Shown here: positions 45,282 through 55,018 of the stretch, piece after piece
How positions within the stretch are numbered: position 1 is the stretch's first letter
Layout: each line of letters begins with the position of its first letter
NCBI RefSeq assembly: GCF_009828105.1
Contig: NZ_WTYQ01000001.1
Coordinates: 434,001-498,000 of the forward strand
DNA from: Altericroceibacterium indicum
GTDB lineage: Bacteria > Pseudomonadota > Alphaproteobacteria > Sphingomonadales > Sphingomonadaceae
DNA length: 64,000 nt
Direction: 5' to 3'
Notes under the pieces: model-generated
What the model was told of the DNA's origin: nothing
Seen by the model: only the letters and a program-made list of their open reading frames with translations
The model's database searches: none
Made by a program: the position numbers and the translations under genes

Positions 45282-46043
45282 ATGAACAGCACCACTTTTG
45301 CCAGTTTCGATGGCACTCAACTCGCTCTCCATCGCATCAGCCCTGAAAATGGCACGGCAGGGCGAACTGTCATTCTCCTCCATGGCCTGTTTTCCAGCGC
45401 CGAGATGAACTGGGTGCGTTTTGGCCATGCCAAGAAGCTGGCTGAATCTGGCTTTGATGTCGTGATGCCCGATCTGCGCGCCCATGGAGAAAGCGCTGCG
45501 CCGCATGGGGCCGAGGCCTATCCCCCCGATGTTCTGGTGCGCGATGCCAAGGCGCTGGTCGATCATCTGGCGCTGGAGGATTACGATCTTGTCGGCTTTT
45601 CTCTTGGCTCCAGAACCGCCGTGCGCGCGGTGATCGCCGGGCTGACCCCGCGCAAGCTGGTGCTGTGCGGCATGGGGCTGGAAGGCCTTGCCGGATGGGA
45701 CAAGCGGGCGGCGTTCTTCATTGATGCCATTGATCGCTTCGATGATGTGAAGCGCGGTGATCCGGCCTTCATGGCAGTGTCTTTCATGAAAACCATGAAG
45801 GTAGACCGCGAAGCTGCAAGGCTTCTGCTCCAGTCTGTCGATGACACTTCAGCCGATGAACTCGCCGCCATCACGATGCCCACGCTGGTCGTCTGCGGGG
45901 ATCAGGACAATGACAATGGCTCAGCCGAAAAGCTCGTCGCGGCTCTGCCTGACGCGCACTTTGCCGAGGTGCCCGGTACGCATATGAGTTCTGTCACCGA
46001 AGCGGCATTGGGCGATGCGATAAGGGACTATCTGATCGATTGA
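45282..46043 (+). CDS. Alpha/beta hydrolase
   Basis: 253 residues with a standard fold. The oxyanion HGLF follows strand 3, the nucleophile is Ser107 in VGFSLGSR, and Asp and His are in VCGDQDND and VPGTHMS. Many such enzymes are esterases or C-C hydrolases; the substrate cannot be read here. No signal peptide, so cytoplasmic. Confidence 0.85.
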   Translation: MNSTTFASFDGTQLALHRISPENGTAGRTVILLHGLFSSAEMNWVRFGHAKKLAESGFDVVMPDLRAHGESAAPHGAEAYPPDVLVRDAKALVDHLALEDYDLVGFSLGSRTAVRAVIAGLTPRKLVLCGMGLEGLAGWDKRAAFFIDAIDRFDDVKRGDPAFMAVSFMKTMKVDREAARLLLQSVDDTSADELAAITMPTLVVCGDQDNDNGSAEKLVAALPDAHFAEVPGTHMSSVTEAALGDAIRDYLID

Positions 46044-46053
46044 TGCACTGCGC

Positions 46054-46084
46054 TTGACTCTAACATAATGTAAGGGTTCATAAG
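46054..46084 (+). promoter_or_regulatory. MerR/CueR-type promoter of copA-cueR
   Basis: TTGACT and CATAAG are separated by 19 bases, the long spacer typical of MerR-regulated promoters. Within it lies the dyad ACTCTAAC-(5)-GTAAGGGT (6 of 8 positions symmetric). It lies 27 bases before copA. Together with the downstream cueR this indicates copper-induced self-regulation. Confidence 0.75.
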
Positions 46085-46110
46085 CTATCCCTCATGCGAG
46101 GAGATACAGG

Positions 46111-48456
46111 ATGACGCAGAGCCATCAATGCCATCACAATCATGGCCACGGCCCTGATGAGGAAAGCCATCTGGTGCGCGATCCCGTCTGCGGGATGAGC
46201 GTTAATCCTGAGACAGCAAAATACACCACCACCCATGCGGGTGAGGCCTATTATTTCTGCAATCCCAAATGCCTCGCCAAATTTGAAGCTGACCCGGAGC
46301 GCTATCTGAACCCATCAGATGAACCGGAAGATGTGCCTGAGGGCACAATATGGACCTGCCCGATGGATCCGGAAATCCGGCAGGACCATCCCGGTTCCTG
46401 CCCGATTTGCGGCATGGCGCTGGAACCGGAAATGGTCAGCCTCGATAGCGGACCCAATGAAGAGCTGCTGGATATGACCCGGCGCTTCTGGATCGGTCTG
46501 GCGTTGGCGCTCCCGGTGTTCTTGCTGGAAATGGGCAGCCATCTCTTCCCGGCGCTGCATCATCTAGTGCCACCACATATCTCTGTGTGGATTCAGCTTG
46601 TTCTTGCTACGCCGGTCGTGCTGTGGGCCGGGGCACCTTTTTTCCAACGCGGCTGGGCGTCAATCCGTTCGCGCCATCTCAATATGTTTACGCTTGTCGC
46701 GATGGGGGCAGGCGTGGCCTGGGTCTATAGTATGGTGGCGGCGCTGGCACCCGGCCTTTTTCCGCCGAGTTTTCGGGGTGTCGATGGCACTGTAGCGGTC
46801 TATTTCGAAGCGGCAGCGGTCATCACCGTGCTGGTGCTGCTGGGGCAAGTGCTGGAATTGAGAGCGCGGGAACGCACATCCGGCGCGATCAAGGCCCTGC
46901 TGGGGCTGGCTCCAAAAACTGCCCGCCGAATTGATGCGGACGGCAGTGAAACAGAAGTTCCATTGGAAGATCTCGCCATTGGGGACCGCCTGCGTATCCG
47001 TCCGGGCGAAAAAGTGCCGGTTGATGCAGTGGTGGAAGAGGGCCGTTCTGCGCTGGATGAAGCGATGATTACCGGTGAATCCATGCCTGTCACCAAAGCT
47101 CAAGGGGACCGAGTTATCGGTGGCACCATCAATCAAAGTGGTTCGCTGATCGTTGCTTGCGAAAAAATCGGGCGTGACACGATGCTGGCCCGGATTGTGC
47201 AGATGGTGGCTGATGCGCAGCGTTCACGCGCGCCCATTCAGGGGCTGGCCGACAGGGTGGCCGGCTGGTTTGTCCCGGCTGTGTTGTGTGTGGCGGTGCT
47301 GGCTTTTGCGGCATGGGCGATCTGGGGGCCGGCCCCGCGCTTTTCTCATGCGCTGATTGCGGCCGTGTCGGTTGTGATTATCGCCTGTCCCTGTGCGCTA
47401 GGCCTGGCCACGCCCATGTCGATCATGGTCGGGATTGGCAGAGGTGCGAGCTATGGCGTGCTGATCCGCAATGCCGAAGCGCTGGAGCGGTTCGAAAAGG
47501 TCGATACGCTGGTGCTGGACAAGACCGGAACGCTGACTGAAGGCAAGCCATCGGTGACGAAGCTTGTCGCGCTCGATCCGTGGAGTGAAGATGAACTGCT
47601 GGGGCTGGCAGCAGCGGTTGAGCGCGCATCCGAGCATCCACTGGCGTCAGCAATTGTGGTCAAGGCTGAAGAGCGCGGGCTTGATTTGGCATCTGTCAGT
47701 GATTTTGACTCACCCACTGGCAAAGGTGCCTCGGGGACGGTGGATGGCCATCAAATCCTGCTGGGCAATGCGCGCTTCCTTAAAGAAAGTTCAGTCGATC
47801 TCTCTCTGATCGAAAAGCAGGCCGATGATCTGCGCGAACAAGGTGCAACCGCGATTTTCGTGAGTATTGACGGGAAAGCGGCCGGCATCATCGCCATTGC
47901 CGATGCGGTGAAAACCACCACAAAGCAGGCGCTGGCTAACTTGCGTAAGGACAATGTCCGCGTCGTCATGCTGACAGGCGATAATCGGACCACAGCGCAA
48001 GCCGTGGCCGGGATGCTCGGCATTGATGAAGTGGAAGCCGAAGTCCTGCCCGATGAAAAAAGCAAGGTGGTGGAACGCCTGAAGGCTGAAGGCCGCATTG
48101 TTGCTATGGCCGGGGACGGCGTGAATGACGCGCCGGCTCTTGCCGCTGCTGACGTGGGGATTGCCATGGGAACGGGCACTGATATTGCGATAGAAAGTGC
48201 TGGTGTGACTTTGCTGAAAGGCGATCTCACCGGCATTGCGCAGGCCCGCCATCTAAGCCGAGCGACCATGTCCAACATTCGGCAGAATTTGTTCTTCGCC
48301 TTCATCTATAATGCGATTGGGGTGCCGATTGCAGCAGGCGTGCTCTATCCTTTCTTCGGGATTTTGCTGTCGCCGATCATTGCCGCAGCGGCCATGTCGC
48401 TATCTTCGGTCAGCGTGGTGACGAATGCCCTCAGGCTCAATAAGGTGCATCTGTGA
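46111..48456 (+). CDS. copA: Copper-translocating P1B-type ATPase
   Basis: 781 residues. The N-terminus is His-rich (QCHHNHGHG). A YHS domain follows (RDPVCGMSV...[19 protein letters not shown]), then a heavy-metal-binding domain ([10 protein letters not shown]...[11 protein letters not shown]) rather than the classical GMTCxxC. Eight membrane helices carry Cys426-Pro-Cys428. The phosphorylated Asp470 is in DKTGT, and MLTGDN and [10 protein letters not shown] are present. It exports Cu(I) from the cytoplasm. It overlaps cueR by four bases (GTGA), and a MerR-type promoter lies upstream. Confidence 0.94.
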   Translation: MTQSHQCHHNHGHGPDEESHLVRDPVCGMSVNPETAKYTTTHAGEAYYFCNPKCLAKFEADPERYLNPSDEPEDVPEGTIWTCPMDPEIRQDHPGSCPICGMALEPEMVSLDSGPNEELLDMTRRFWIGLALALPVFLLEMGSHLFPALHHLVPPHISVWIQLVLATPVVLWAGAPFFQRGWASIRSRHLNMFTLVAMGAGVAWVYSMVAALAPGLFPPSFRGVDGTVAVYFEAAAVITVLVLLGQVLELRARERTSGAIKALLGLAPKTARRIDADGSETEVPLEDLAIGDRLRIRPGEKVPVDAVVEEGRSALDEAMITGESMPVTKAQGDRVIGGTINQSGSLIVACEKIGRDTMLARIVQMVADAQRSRAPIQGLADRVAGWFVPAVLCVAVLAFAAWAIWGPAPRFSHALIAAVSVVIIACPCALGLATPMSIMVGIGRGASYGVLIRNAEALERFEKVDTLVLDKTGTLTEGKPSVTKLVALDPWSEDELLGLAAAVERASEHPLASAIVVKAEERGLDLASVSDFDSPTGKGASGTVDGHQILLGNARFLKESSVDLSLIEKQADDLREQGATAIFVSIDGKAAGIIAIADAVKTTTKQALANLRKDNVRVVMLTGDNRTTAQAVAGMLGIDEVEAEVLPDEKSKVVERLKAEGRIVAMAGDGVNDAPALAAADVGIAMGTGTDIAIESAGVTLLKGDLTGIAQARHLSRATMSNIRQNLFFAFIYNAIGVPIAAGVLYPFFGILLSPIIAAAAMSLSSVSVVTNALRLNKVHL

Positions 48457-48881
48457 ATATTGGTGAAGCATCCCGGGCCAGTGGCGTATCTCAGCGGATG
48501 ATCCGTCATTATGAGCAGATCAAGCTGATCCCTGAGCCTGTGCGGCGGGATAGTGGCTATCGTGATTATGCGCCGAGCGATATTCACCGGCTGCTTTTCA
48601 TCGCCAATGCGCGCGATCTTGGCTTCTCCGTTCCTGAGATCAAGGAATTGCTGGATTTGTGGGCAAATCGGGAAAGAGCCAGCAGTGAAGTCAAATCGCT
48701 TGCCCAGCGCCACATCGCTGACCTCAATGCCAAGATTTCTCAGCTTGAAACCATGCGTAATACGCTGCGGGAGCTGGCCAGCAATTGCCAGGGCGATGAC
48801 CGGCCCGATTGCCCGATCCTGCAAGGCTTGGCGCAAGGGTTGGCGGGTGATCCATCATGCCCTGCCCATTCAGGTGAGTGA
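48453..48881 (+). CDS. cueR: Copper-responsive MerR regulator CueR
   Basis: 142 residues. The winged helix-turn-helix ([24 protein letters not shown]) precedes a dimer helix and a metal loop with Cys112 and Cys120 (CQGDDRPDC). Ser77 is present, the residue linked to monovalent-metal selectivity in E. coli CueR, with the same numbering. It twists the copA promoter on Cu(I) binding. The start is GTG overlapping the copA stop. Placing the regulator second makes the circuit self-reinforcing. Confidence 0.93.
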   Translation: MNIGEASRASGVSQRMIRHYEQIKLIPEPVRRDSGYRDYAPSDIHRLLFIANARDLGFSVPEIKELLDLWANRERASSEVKSLAQRHIADLNAKISQLETMRNTLRELASNCQGDDRPDCPILQGLAQGLAGDPSCPAHSGE

Positions 48882-48981
48882 GTCGCTGCACTGCGCTTGA
48901 ATGGTCGGCAGTGCCTGGCAATTCCGTATGCTGCCATTACGCGCTCACAATGCCGGAACCTATGCGTCTCCCATGCGCTAA

Positions 48982-49021
48982 GTAATATAATTACAAACTA
49001 AGGATCAGCTAGCAGATCCTT
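48982..49021. promoter_or_regulatory. Two dyads upstream of ivd, possible operators
   Basis: GTAAT-ATA-ATTAC (48982-48994) and AAGGATC-(8)-GATCCTT (49000-49021) lie 44-83 bases before the ivd start in an A/T-rich stretch. Either could bind a regulator of the leucine operon; no regulator gene is adjacent. Confidence 0.4.
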
Positions 49022-49064
49022 CCAAAACTATGTTACTTTCGAAACCAAATTGGGAGAGAGAAAA

Positions 49065-50216
49065 GTGACTGGATTGAATTTCATCCTCGGTGAAACCGTG
49101 GATATGATCCGCGATTCGACCGAGCGTTTTGCTCGCGACAAGCTCATGCCCATCGCGCAAAAAGTGGATGCGGAAGATTGGTTTCCGCGTGACACTTTCG
49201 CTGAAATGGGCGAGCTGGGCCTGCATGGTATTACCGTAGCGGAAGAATGGGGCGGGCTTGATCTTGGCTATCTCGCTCATGTTGTCGCGCAGGAAGAAGT
49301 GGCACGGGCCTCGGCTTCTGTAGGCCTCTCTTACGGCGCGCATTCCAACCTTTGCATCAATCAAATCCATCGCTGGGCGAATGATGAACAAAAGCGCCGC
49401 TATTTGCCGCAACTGATCGCGGGCACCCATATTGGTGCATTGGCGATGAGCGAAGCGGGTGCTGGGTCAGATGTGGTTTCGATGAAGCTGCGGGCCGATA
49501 AAAAGGGCGACCGCTATATTTTGAACGGCACGAAATATTGGATCACCAATGGTTCGGAAGCCAATGTGTTGGTGGTCTATGCCAAGACTGATGCGGATGC
49601 AGGGCCACATGGCATCACGGCCTTTATCGTCGAGAAAGACACGCCCGGTTTCTCGATTGGCCAGAAGATCGAGAAGATGGGGATGCGTGGTTCTCCTACC
49701 GTAGAGCTGGTGTTTGCAGATGCAGAGATTCCGGCGGAAAATGTGCTGGGTGAAGTGAACAAGGGCGTGGGCGTTCTGATGAGCGGGCTTGATTATGAGC
49801 GCACCGTTCTTGCCGGTGTCCAGACGGGCATTATGCAGGCCTGTCTCGATGTGGTGATGCCTTATCTCATGGAGCGTCAGCAATTCGGGAAGCCGATTGG
49901 GGAGTTCCAGCTGATGCAGGCCAAGGTTGCTGACATGTATGTCGCGCTCAATTCCAGCAGGGCCTATCTCTATGCTGTTGCGAGGGCCTGTGATGAAGGG
50001 CTGACCACCCGTTATGATGCGGCAGGCGCTATTCTGCTGGCCAGCGAAAATGCGGTGAAGGTCGCTCTGGAAGCTGTGCAGGCATTGGGCGGGGCAGGTT
50101 ATACCAAGGATTGGCCGGTCGAACGCTTTCTGCGCGATGCCAAGCTGCTCGATATTGGAGCGGGAACCAATGAAGTGCGCCGGATGCTGATCGGCCGTGA
50201 ATTGATGAAAGGCTGA
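49065..50216 (+). CDS. ivd: Isovaleryl-CoA dehydrogenase
   Basis: 383 residues. The acyl-CoA dehydrogenase motifs are [13 protein letters not shown] (FAD) and GAGTNEVRR (C-terminal). The catalytic Glu is Glu245 in [12 protein letters not shown], placed as in isovaleryl-CoA dehydrogenases rather than the usual C-terminal position. It oxidises isovaleryl-CoA to 3-methylcrotonyl-CoA. The start is GTG at 49065 after GGGAGAGAG. First of five co-directional genes with gaps of two bases or less. Confidence 0.92.
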   Translation: MTGLNFILGETVDMIRDSTERFARDKLMPIAQKVDAEDWFPRDTFAEMGELGLHGITVAEEWGGLDLGYLAHVVAQEEVARASASVGLSYGAHSNLCINQIHRWANDEQKRRYLPQLIAGTHIGALAMSEAGAGSDVVSMKLRADKKGDRYILNGTKYWITNGSEANVLVVYAKTDADAGPHGITAFIVEKDTPGFSIGQKIEKMGMRGSPTVELVFADAEIPAENVLGEVNKGVGVLMSGLDYERTVLAGVQTGIMQACLDVVMPYLMERQQFGKPIGEFQLMQAKVADMYVALNSSRAYLYAVARACDEGLTTRYDAAGAILLASENAVKVALEAVQALGGAGYTKDWPVERFLRDAKLLDIGAGTNEVRRMLIGRELMKG

Positions 50217-50218
50217 GG

Positions 50219-51820
50219 ATGAGCGGACCCATCATTCCGACCATGCTTGATACCGCCTCCAAGGAAGCGCAGGCGAGGGCAAAACATAACCGCGCATTGG
50301 CGGATGCATTGCGCGCAAAAGTTGCCAAGGCAGCGCTTGGCGGTAGCGAGCGTTCGCGTGAGAGACACCTTTCGCGCGGCAAACTCCTCCCGCGTGACCG
50401 GGTAGAGCGTTTGCTTGACCCCGGCACGCCATTTCTCGAAATCGGGCAGCTTGCCGCTGGCGGGATGTATGACGATCAAATCCCCGGTGCGGGCCTGATC
50501 GGCGGTATTGGACGGGTTTCAGGCCGTCAGGTGATGGTGCTCGCTAATGATGCGACGGTGAAGGGGGGGACCTATTTCCCGCTCTCGGTGAAGAAGCATC
50601 TGCGGGCGCAGGAAATTGCCGAACAGAACCAGCTTCCTTGCATCTATCTCGTCGATAGTGGTGGAGCGAATTTGCCCAATCAGGCCGAAGTTTTTCCGGA
50701 TAAGGATCATTTCGGGCGGATTTTTTACAATCAGGCCAATATGAGCGCGAAGGGCATTCCCCAGATCGCTTGTGTGATGGGAAGCTGCACGGCAGGCGGG
50801 GCCTATGTTCCGGCGATGAGCGATGAAAGCGTGATTGTCCGCGAACAGGGCACGATTTTCCTTGCCGGTCCACCCTTGGTGAAAGCCGCGACAGGGGAAG
50901 AAATCAGTGCCGAAGATCTCGGCGGTGGCGATCTCCATGCGCGCAAATCCGGGGTGGTCGATCACCTCGCTGAGAATGACGAACATGCGCTGACTATCTT
51001 GCGCGATATTGTCAGCCATTTGGGCGCAAAAGAAACTGCGCAGACTGATTTGCGCGATGTGCGCCCGCCCAAATATGCGGCTGAAGACCTCTATGCGCTG
51101 ATCCCAGAAGATGTGCGTCAGCCCTATGATGTGAAAGAAGTGATTGCGCGGCTGGTCGATGGCAGCGAATTTCATGAGTTTAAAGCACTCTATGGCACAA
51201 CCCTCGTCTGTGGCTTTGCCCATATCTGGGGAATGCCGGTGGCGATCCTGGCCAATAATGGGGTGCTGTTTTCGGAAAGCGCCGTGAAGGGTGCACATTT
51301 CATTGAACTGGCCTGCCAGCGCGGCATTCCGCTGCTGTTTCTCCAGAATATCTCTGGTTTCATGGTCGGCGGGAAATATGAAGCCGAAGGCATTGCCAAA
51401 CATGGCGCCAAGCTGGTGACGGCAGTGGCGACCGCTCAAGTGCCCAAGATTACCGTGCTGATCGGTGGCAGTTTTGGCGCGGGCAATTATGGCATGGCGG
51501 GCCGGGCTTACAATCCGCGTTTTCTATTTAGCTGGCCCAATAGCCGCATCAGTGTGATGGGCGGCGAACAGGCGGCCAGTGTGCTCGCCACCGTTCACCG
51601 CGATGCCGATGGCTGGAGCGAAGCAGAAGCAGAAGCCTTCAAGGCGCCGATCCGGCAGAAATTCGAAGAAGAAGGCGATCCCTATTACGCCACTGCAAGA
51701 ATGTGGGATGATGGCGTTATTGACCCTGCGCAAACCCGCGATGTGCTGGGCTTAAGCCTTGCCGCTTGTCTCAACGCCTCAATCGAGGAGGCGCCCCGCT
51801 TCGGGGTGTTCCGCATGTGA
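50219..51820 (+). CDS. mccB: Methylcrotonoyl-CoA carboxylase, carboxyltransferase subunit
   Basis: 533 residues, two crotonase-like halves. [22 protein letters not shown] (about 60-80), [18 protein letters not shown] and [20 protein letters not shown] are typical of the beta subunit of 3-methylcrotonyl-CoA carboxylase. It carboxylates 3-methylcrotonyl-CoA to 3-methylglutaconyl-CoA. Two bases separate it from ivd; its stop overlaps the GTG start of mccA. Confidence 0.94.
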   Translation: MSGPIIPTMLDTASKEAQARAKHNRALADALRAKVAKAALGGSERSRERHLSRGKLLPRDRVERLLDPGTPFLEIGQLAAGGMYDDQIPGAGLIGGIGRVSGRQVMVLANDATVKGGTYFPLSVKKHLRAQEIAEQNQLPCIYLVDSGGANLPNQAEVFPDKDHFGRIFYNQANMSAKGIPQIACVMGSCTAGGAYVPAMSDESVIVREQGTIFLAGPPLVKAATGEEISAEDLGGGDLHARKSGVVDHLAENDEHALTILRDIVSHLGAKETAQTDLRDVRPPKYAAEDLYALIPEDVRQPYDVKEVIARLVDGSEFHEFKALYGTTLVCGFAHIWGMPVAILANNGVLFSESAVKGAHFIELACQRGIPLLFLQNISGFMVGGKYEAEGIAKHGAKLVTAVATAQVPKITVLIGGSFGAGNYGMAGRAYNPRFLFSWPNSRISVMGGEQAASVLATVHRDADGWSEAEAEAFKAPIRQKFEEEGDPYYATARMWDDGVIDPAQTRDVLGLSLAACLNASIEEAPRFGVFRM

Positions 51821-53694
51821 TCCAGTCTTTGCTTATAGCCAATCGTGGCGAAATCGCCTGCCGGATTATCCGCACTGCGCGTGCCCTTGGTGTGCGCACT
51901 GTGGCGGTTTATTCTGACGCAGACGCCCATTCTCTGCATGTCCGCATGGCGGATGAAGCGGTGCATATCGGGGCGTCACAGGCATCTGAAAGCTACCTCA
52001 AAGGCGATGTCATCATCGCTGCGGCAAAGGAGAGCGGGGCGGAAGCTATCCACCCTGGTTATGGCTTCTTGTCCGAGAATGCGGAATTTGCCCAAAGTGT
52101 GACCGATGCTGGCCTTGTATGGGTTGGGCCTAAGCCAGATAGCATCCGCGCTATGGGGCTGAAGGATGCTGCCAAGGCTCTGATGGCTGAGGCGGGTGTG
52201 CCTGTGACGCCGGGCTACTTCGGTGACAATCAGAACGCCGATTTCCTACAGAAACAGGCTGAAGAGATCGGCTATCCCGTGCTGATCAAGGCCGTTGCTG
52301 GCGGAGGCGGCAAGGGAATGCGCAAGGTTGATGATCCGGCCGATTTTGCTGATGCGCTCAGCTCTTGCCGGCGCGAAGCCAAGGCAAGTTTCGGCAATGA
52401 TGTGGTGCTGATCGAGAAATGGATCGATGCGCCCCGACATATTGAAGTGCAGATTTTCGGCGATAGCCATGGCAATGTCGTTCATTTGTTTGAACGCGAT
52501 TGTTCGCTCCAGCGGCGCCATCAAAAGGTGATCGAAGAGGCGCCTGCTCCGGGCATGGATGAAGCGACACGCAATGCCATCTGCACGGCCGCCGTCAGAG
52601 CAGCACAGGCAGTGGAATACGTCGGTGCAGGGACGGTGGAATTCATCGCGGATGCTTCCGAAGGTCTACGCGCTGATCGCGTGTGGTTCATGGAAATGAA
52701 CACGCGCCTGCAGGTCGAACATCCGGTAACTGAAGAGATTACGGACGTCGATCTGGTGGAATGGCAATTGCGTGTGGCGAGTGGTGAACCCGTTCCGCTG
52801 AAGCAAGAAGAACTGGCGATCAAGGGCCATGCTATAGAAGCACGGCTCTATGCTGAAGATCCTGCAACGGGTTTCCTTCCCAGCACCGGGCGGCTGGAAG
52901 TCTGTCAGTTCCCGAACCAGCCTATCCGGGTAGAAACAGGGGTTGAGCAGGGTTCGGAAATCAGCCCGTTCTATGACCCCATGATTGCCAAATTGGTGAC
53001 CCATGCTGATACTCGTGAACAGGCTATTGGCCAGATGCGAGGCGGGCTGGATGCGCTGACTGTCTGGCCGGTCAAAACCAATGCTGCATTTCTTTATAAC
53101 GCGCTGGCTCATCCGACATTTGGTGAAGCGGCGATTACGACTGGTTTTCTGGGTGAGTATCAGGATGAATTGATTGCCACGGGCGCGCCTGATGCGGTGG
53201 TGCTGGGGCAGGCTGGGCGCGCCATTGCCGAGCGTTGGAATACTGGCCCCTTGGCTGGCCTTTCTGGTTTCCGCCTGAATGCGGCTTCACACCGCACAAT
53301 GCCGCTTGCCGTGGATGGTGAGGAATATGATGTGCGGGCTGATCGCGAGCCTGTCTGCGATGTTCATGTCACTGTGCTTGATGATCGCGGTGTGCTGGTA
53401 ACGCGCCATGGCCGTACTTTTGCTGTCATGATGAAGCGCGGTGAAAGCGTGGGCGGCGGGGCCGCTTCCAACGGTGCGATCCTTGCGCCGATGCCGGGCA
53501 ATATCGTCTCGGTTGACGTGTCTGAGGGCGAGCAGGTGACAGCGGGGCAAAAGCTGCTGACGCTGGAAGCCATGAAGATGGAACACACGCTCACCGCACC
53601 TTTTGATGGCATTGTGGCAGAACTCAGCGCAAAACCGGGGGCTCAGGTGCAGGTGGAAACGCTGCTTGCCCGGATCGAAGCAGAGGACACATAA
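51817..53694 (+). CDS. mccA: Methylcrotonoyl-CoA carboxylase, biotin-containing subunit
   Basis: 625 residues. Biotin carboxylase domain: [28 protein letters not shown] and [22 protein letters not shown] domain carries the biotinylated Lys587 in [10 protein letters not shown] use the GTG at 51817 ([12 protein letters not shown]), which overlaps the mccB stop (GTGA); an in-frame TTG at 51766 lies inside mccB. Its stop TAA overlaps the ATG of the MaoC gene (TAATG). Confidence 0.93.
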   Translation: MIQSLLIANRGEIACRIIRTARALGVRTVAVYSDADAHSLHVRMADEAVHIGASQASESYLKGDVIIAAAKESGAEAIHPGYGFLSENAEFAQSVTDAGLVWVGPKPDSIRAMGLKDAAKALMAEAGVPVTPGYFGDNQNADFLQKQAEEIGYPVLIKAVAGGGGKGMRKVDDPADFADALSSCRREAKASFGNDVVLIEKWIDAPRHIEVQIFGDSHGNVVHLFERDCSLQRRHQKVIEEAPAPGMDEATRNAICTAAVRAAQAVEYVGAGTVEFIADASEGLRADRVWFMEMNTRLQVEHPVTEEITDVDLVEWQLRVASGEPVPLKQEELAIKGHAIEARLYAEDPATGFLPSTGRLEVCQFPNQPIRVETGVEQGSEISPFYDPMIAKLVTHADTREQAIGQMRGGLDALTVWPVKTNAAFLYNALAHPTFGEAAITTGFLGEYQDELIATGAPDAVVLGQAGRAIAERWNTGPLAGLSGFRLNAASHRTMPLAVDGEEYDVRADREPVCDVHVTVLDDRGVLVTRHGRTFAVMMKRGESVGGGAASNGAILAPMPGNIVSVDVSEGEQVTAGQKLLTLEAMKMEHTLTAPFDGIVAELSAKPGAQVQVETLLARIEAEDT

Positions 53695-54140
53695 TGGCGG
53701 GACGGTTTTTCGATCAATGGCAGGTGGGGGATACCATCGCCCATGAAATCCGCCGCACGGTGACGGAAACGGATAATCTGTTATTCTCCACCATGACGCA
53801 TAATCCGCAACCACTGCATCTTGATGTGGAGGCGGCGAAGGAAAGTGAATTTGGTCAGATCCTCGTCAATGGCACTTTCACCTTCGCGCTGATGATCGGC
53901 CTGTCCGTAGGCGAAACGACATTGGGTACGCTGATTGCCAATCTCGGTTATGACAAATTGCTGCATCCCAAGCCGACTTTCCTTGGCGATACTTTGCGTG
54001 CAGAAACCAAAGTGGTGGAAGCCCGTGCGAGCAAATCGCGCCCAGGTGCGGGAATCGTGACCTTTCATCATCGTTTGCTCAATCAGCGTGATGAAGTGGC
54101 TTGTGAATGTTTGCGTATGGCGCTCATCAAGGGAAGTTGA
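53694..54140 (+). CDS. MaoC-like dehydratase
   Basis: 148 residues, hot-dog fold. The conserved region is NPQPLHLDVEAAKESEFGQILVNGTFTFALMIGLSV. The catalytic Asp/His-type motif is carried by the N-P-(x)-H-x-D element, so it is a (R)-specific enoyl-CoA hydratase type. In the position after mccAB it is a candidate for 3-methylglutaconyl-CoA hydration, which LiuC (crotonase) normally does; this is inference. Confidence 0.85.
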   Translation: MAGRFFDQWQVGDTIAHEIRRTVTETDNLLFSTMTHNPQPLHLDVEAAKESEFGQILVNGTFTFALMIGLSVGETTLGTLIANLGYDKLLHPKPTFLGDTLRAETKVVEARASKSRPGAGIVTFHHRLLNQRDEVACECLRMALIKGS

Positions 54141-54142
54141 AA

Positions 54143-54973
54143 ATGAGATTGCGTTCGCTGCTTTTCGTGCCGGGTGACCGGTCTGATCGTTTTGCCAAGG
54201 CGGTGGCGAGCGGGGGCGATGCGATAATTCTCGATTTTGAAGATTCCGTCGCACCTGAGCGGAAAGGCATAGCGCGGGCTGCCGTCGCTGATTTTCTGAA
54301 AGCTTCGCGTCAGTGCACTACCTTGGTCCGTATCAATCCGCTGTCTCACCCAGAGGTGCAGGATGATCTCGATGCCGTGCTGAAACATGTGCCTGATGCG
54401 ATTATGCTCCCCAAGGCAGAAGGCGCTGCGAGTGTACGCCAGTTGATCGGGCGTGAATGGCATGGGGACGTGCCGGTCCTGCCGATTGCGACCGAAACCC
54501 CTGCGGCTATTTTTGAGCTGGGCACATTTCGTGAAGTTTCATCGCATTTGCTTGGCCTGACGTGGGGAGCGGAGGATTTGCCTGCCGCTATTGGTGCAAG
54601 CACTTCGCGCGGAAAAGACGGAGCTTATACGCCGCCCTATGAAATGGCCCGTTCGCTGGCTTTGTTTGCCGCCCATGCTGCCGATGTCCCAGCAATTGAG
54701 ACGGTTTACCCTGATTTCCGCGATGAGGAAGGATTGGCCGCCTATGCGGCGCGCGGGCGGCGCGATGGCTTCACCGGCATGATGGCGATCCATCCGGCGC
54801 AAGTACCGATCATCAACGCAGCTTTTCAGCCCAGTGCTGAAGAACTGGCGGAAGCGCGTGCGGTGGTGGAAGCCTTCGCTCACAACCCGGAGGCAGGCGC
54901 ACTCAGCATCAATGGCCGCATGGTGGACCGGCCGCATTTGCTCCAGGCGCAGCGGCTTATCGCACAAGTTTGA
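54143..54973 (+). CDS. CoA ester lyase (HpcH/CitE family)
   Basis: 276 residues. A TIM-barrel HpcH/HpaI fold: RSLLFVPGDRSDRFAKA at the start, ILDFEDSVAPERKG, and TWGAEDLPAAIG. Family members cleave citramalyl-, malyl- or citryl-CoA. In this operon it lies where HMG-CoA lyase would be expected; it is not of that fold-subfamily by its motifs. The start (ATG 54143) lies two bases after the MaoC stop. Confidence 0.85.
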   Translation: MRLRSLLFVPGDRSDRFAKAVASGGDAIILDFEDSVAPERKGIARAAVADFLKASRQCTTLVRINPLSHPEVQDDLDAVLKHVPDAIMLPKAEGAASVRQLIGREWHGDVPVLPIATETPAAIFELGTFREVSSHLLGLTWGAEDLPAAIGASTSRGKDGAYTPPYEMARSLALFAAHAADVPAIETVYPDFRDEEGLAAYAARGRRDGFTGMMAIHPAQVPIINAAFQPSAEELAEARAVVEAFAHNPEAGALSINGRMVDRPHLLQAQRLIAQV

Positions 54974-54982
54974 GAAAGTGGC

Positions 54983-55009
54983 GTCCGGTGAGGTGCCCCC
55001 ACACCGGAC
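54983..55009. other. Hairpin between the leucine operon and amn
   Basis: GTCCGGTG/CACCGGAC with an 11-nt loop lies between the convergent genes, with no T-run on either side. It may still act as a terminator. Confidence 0.4.
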
Positions 55010-55018
55010 ATCATTCGA

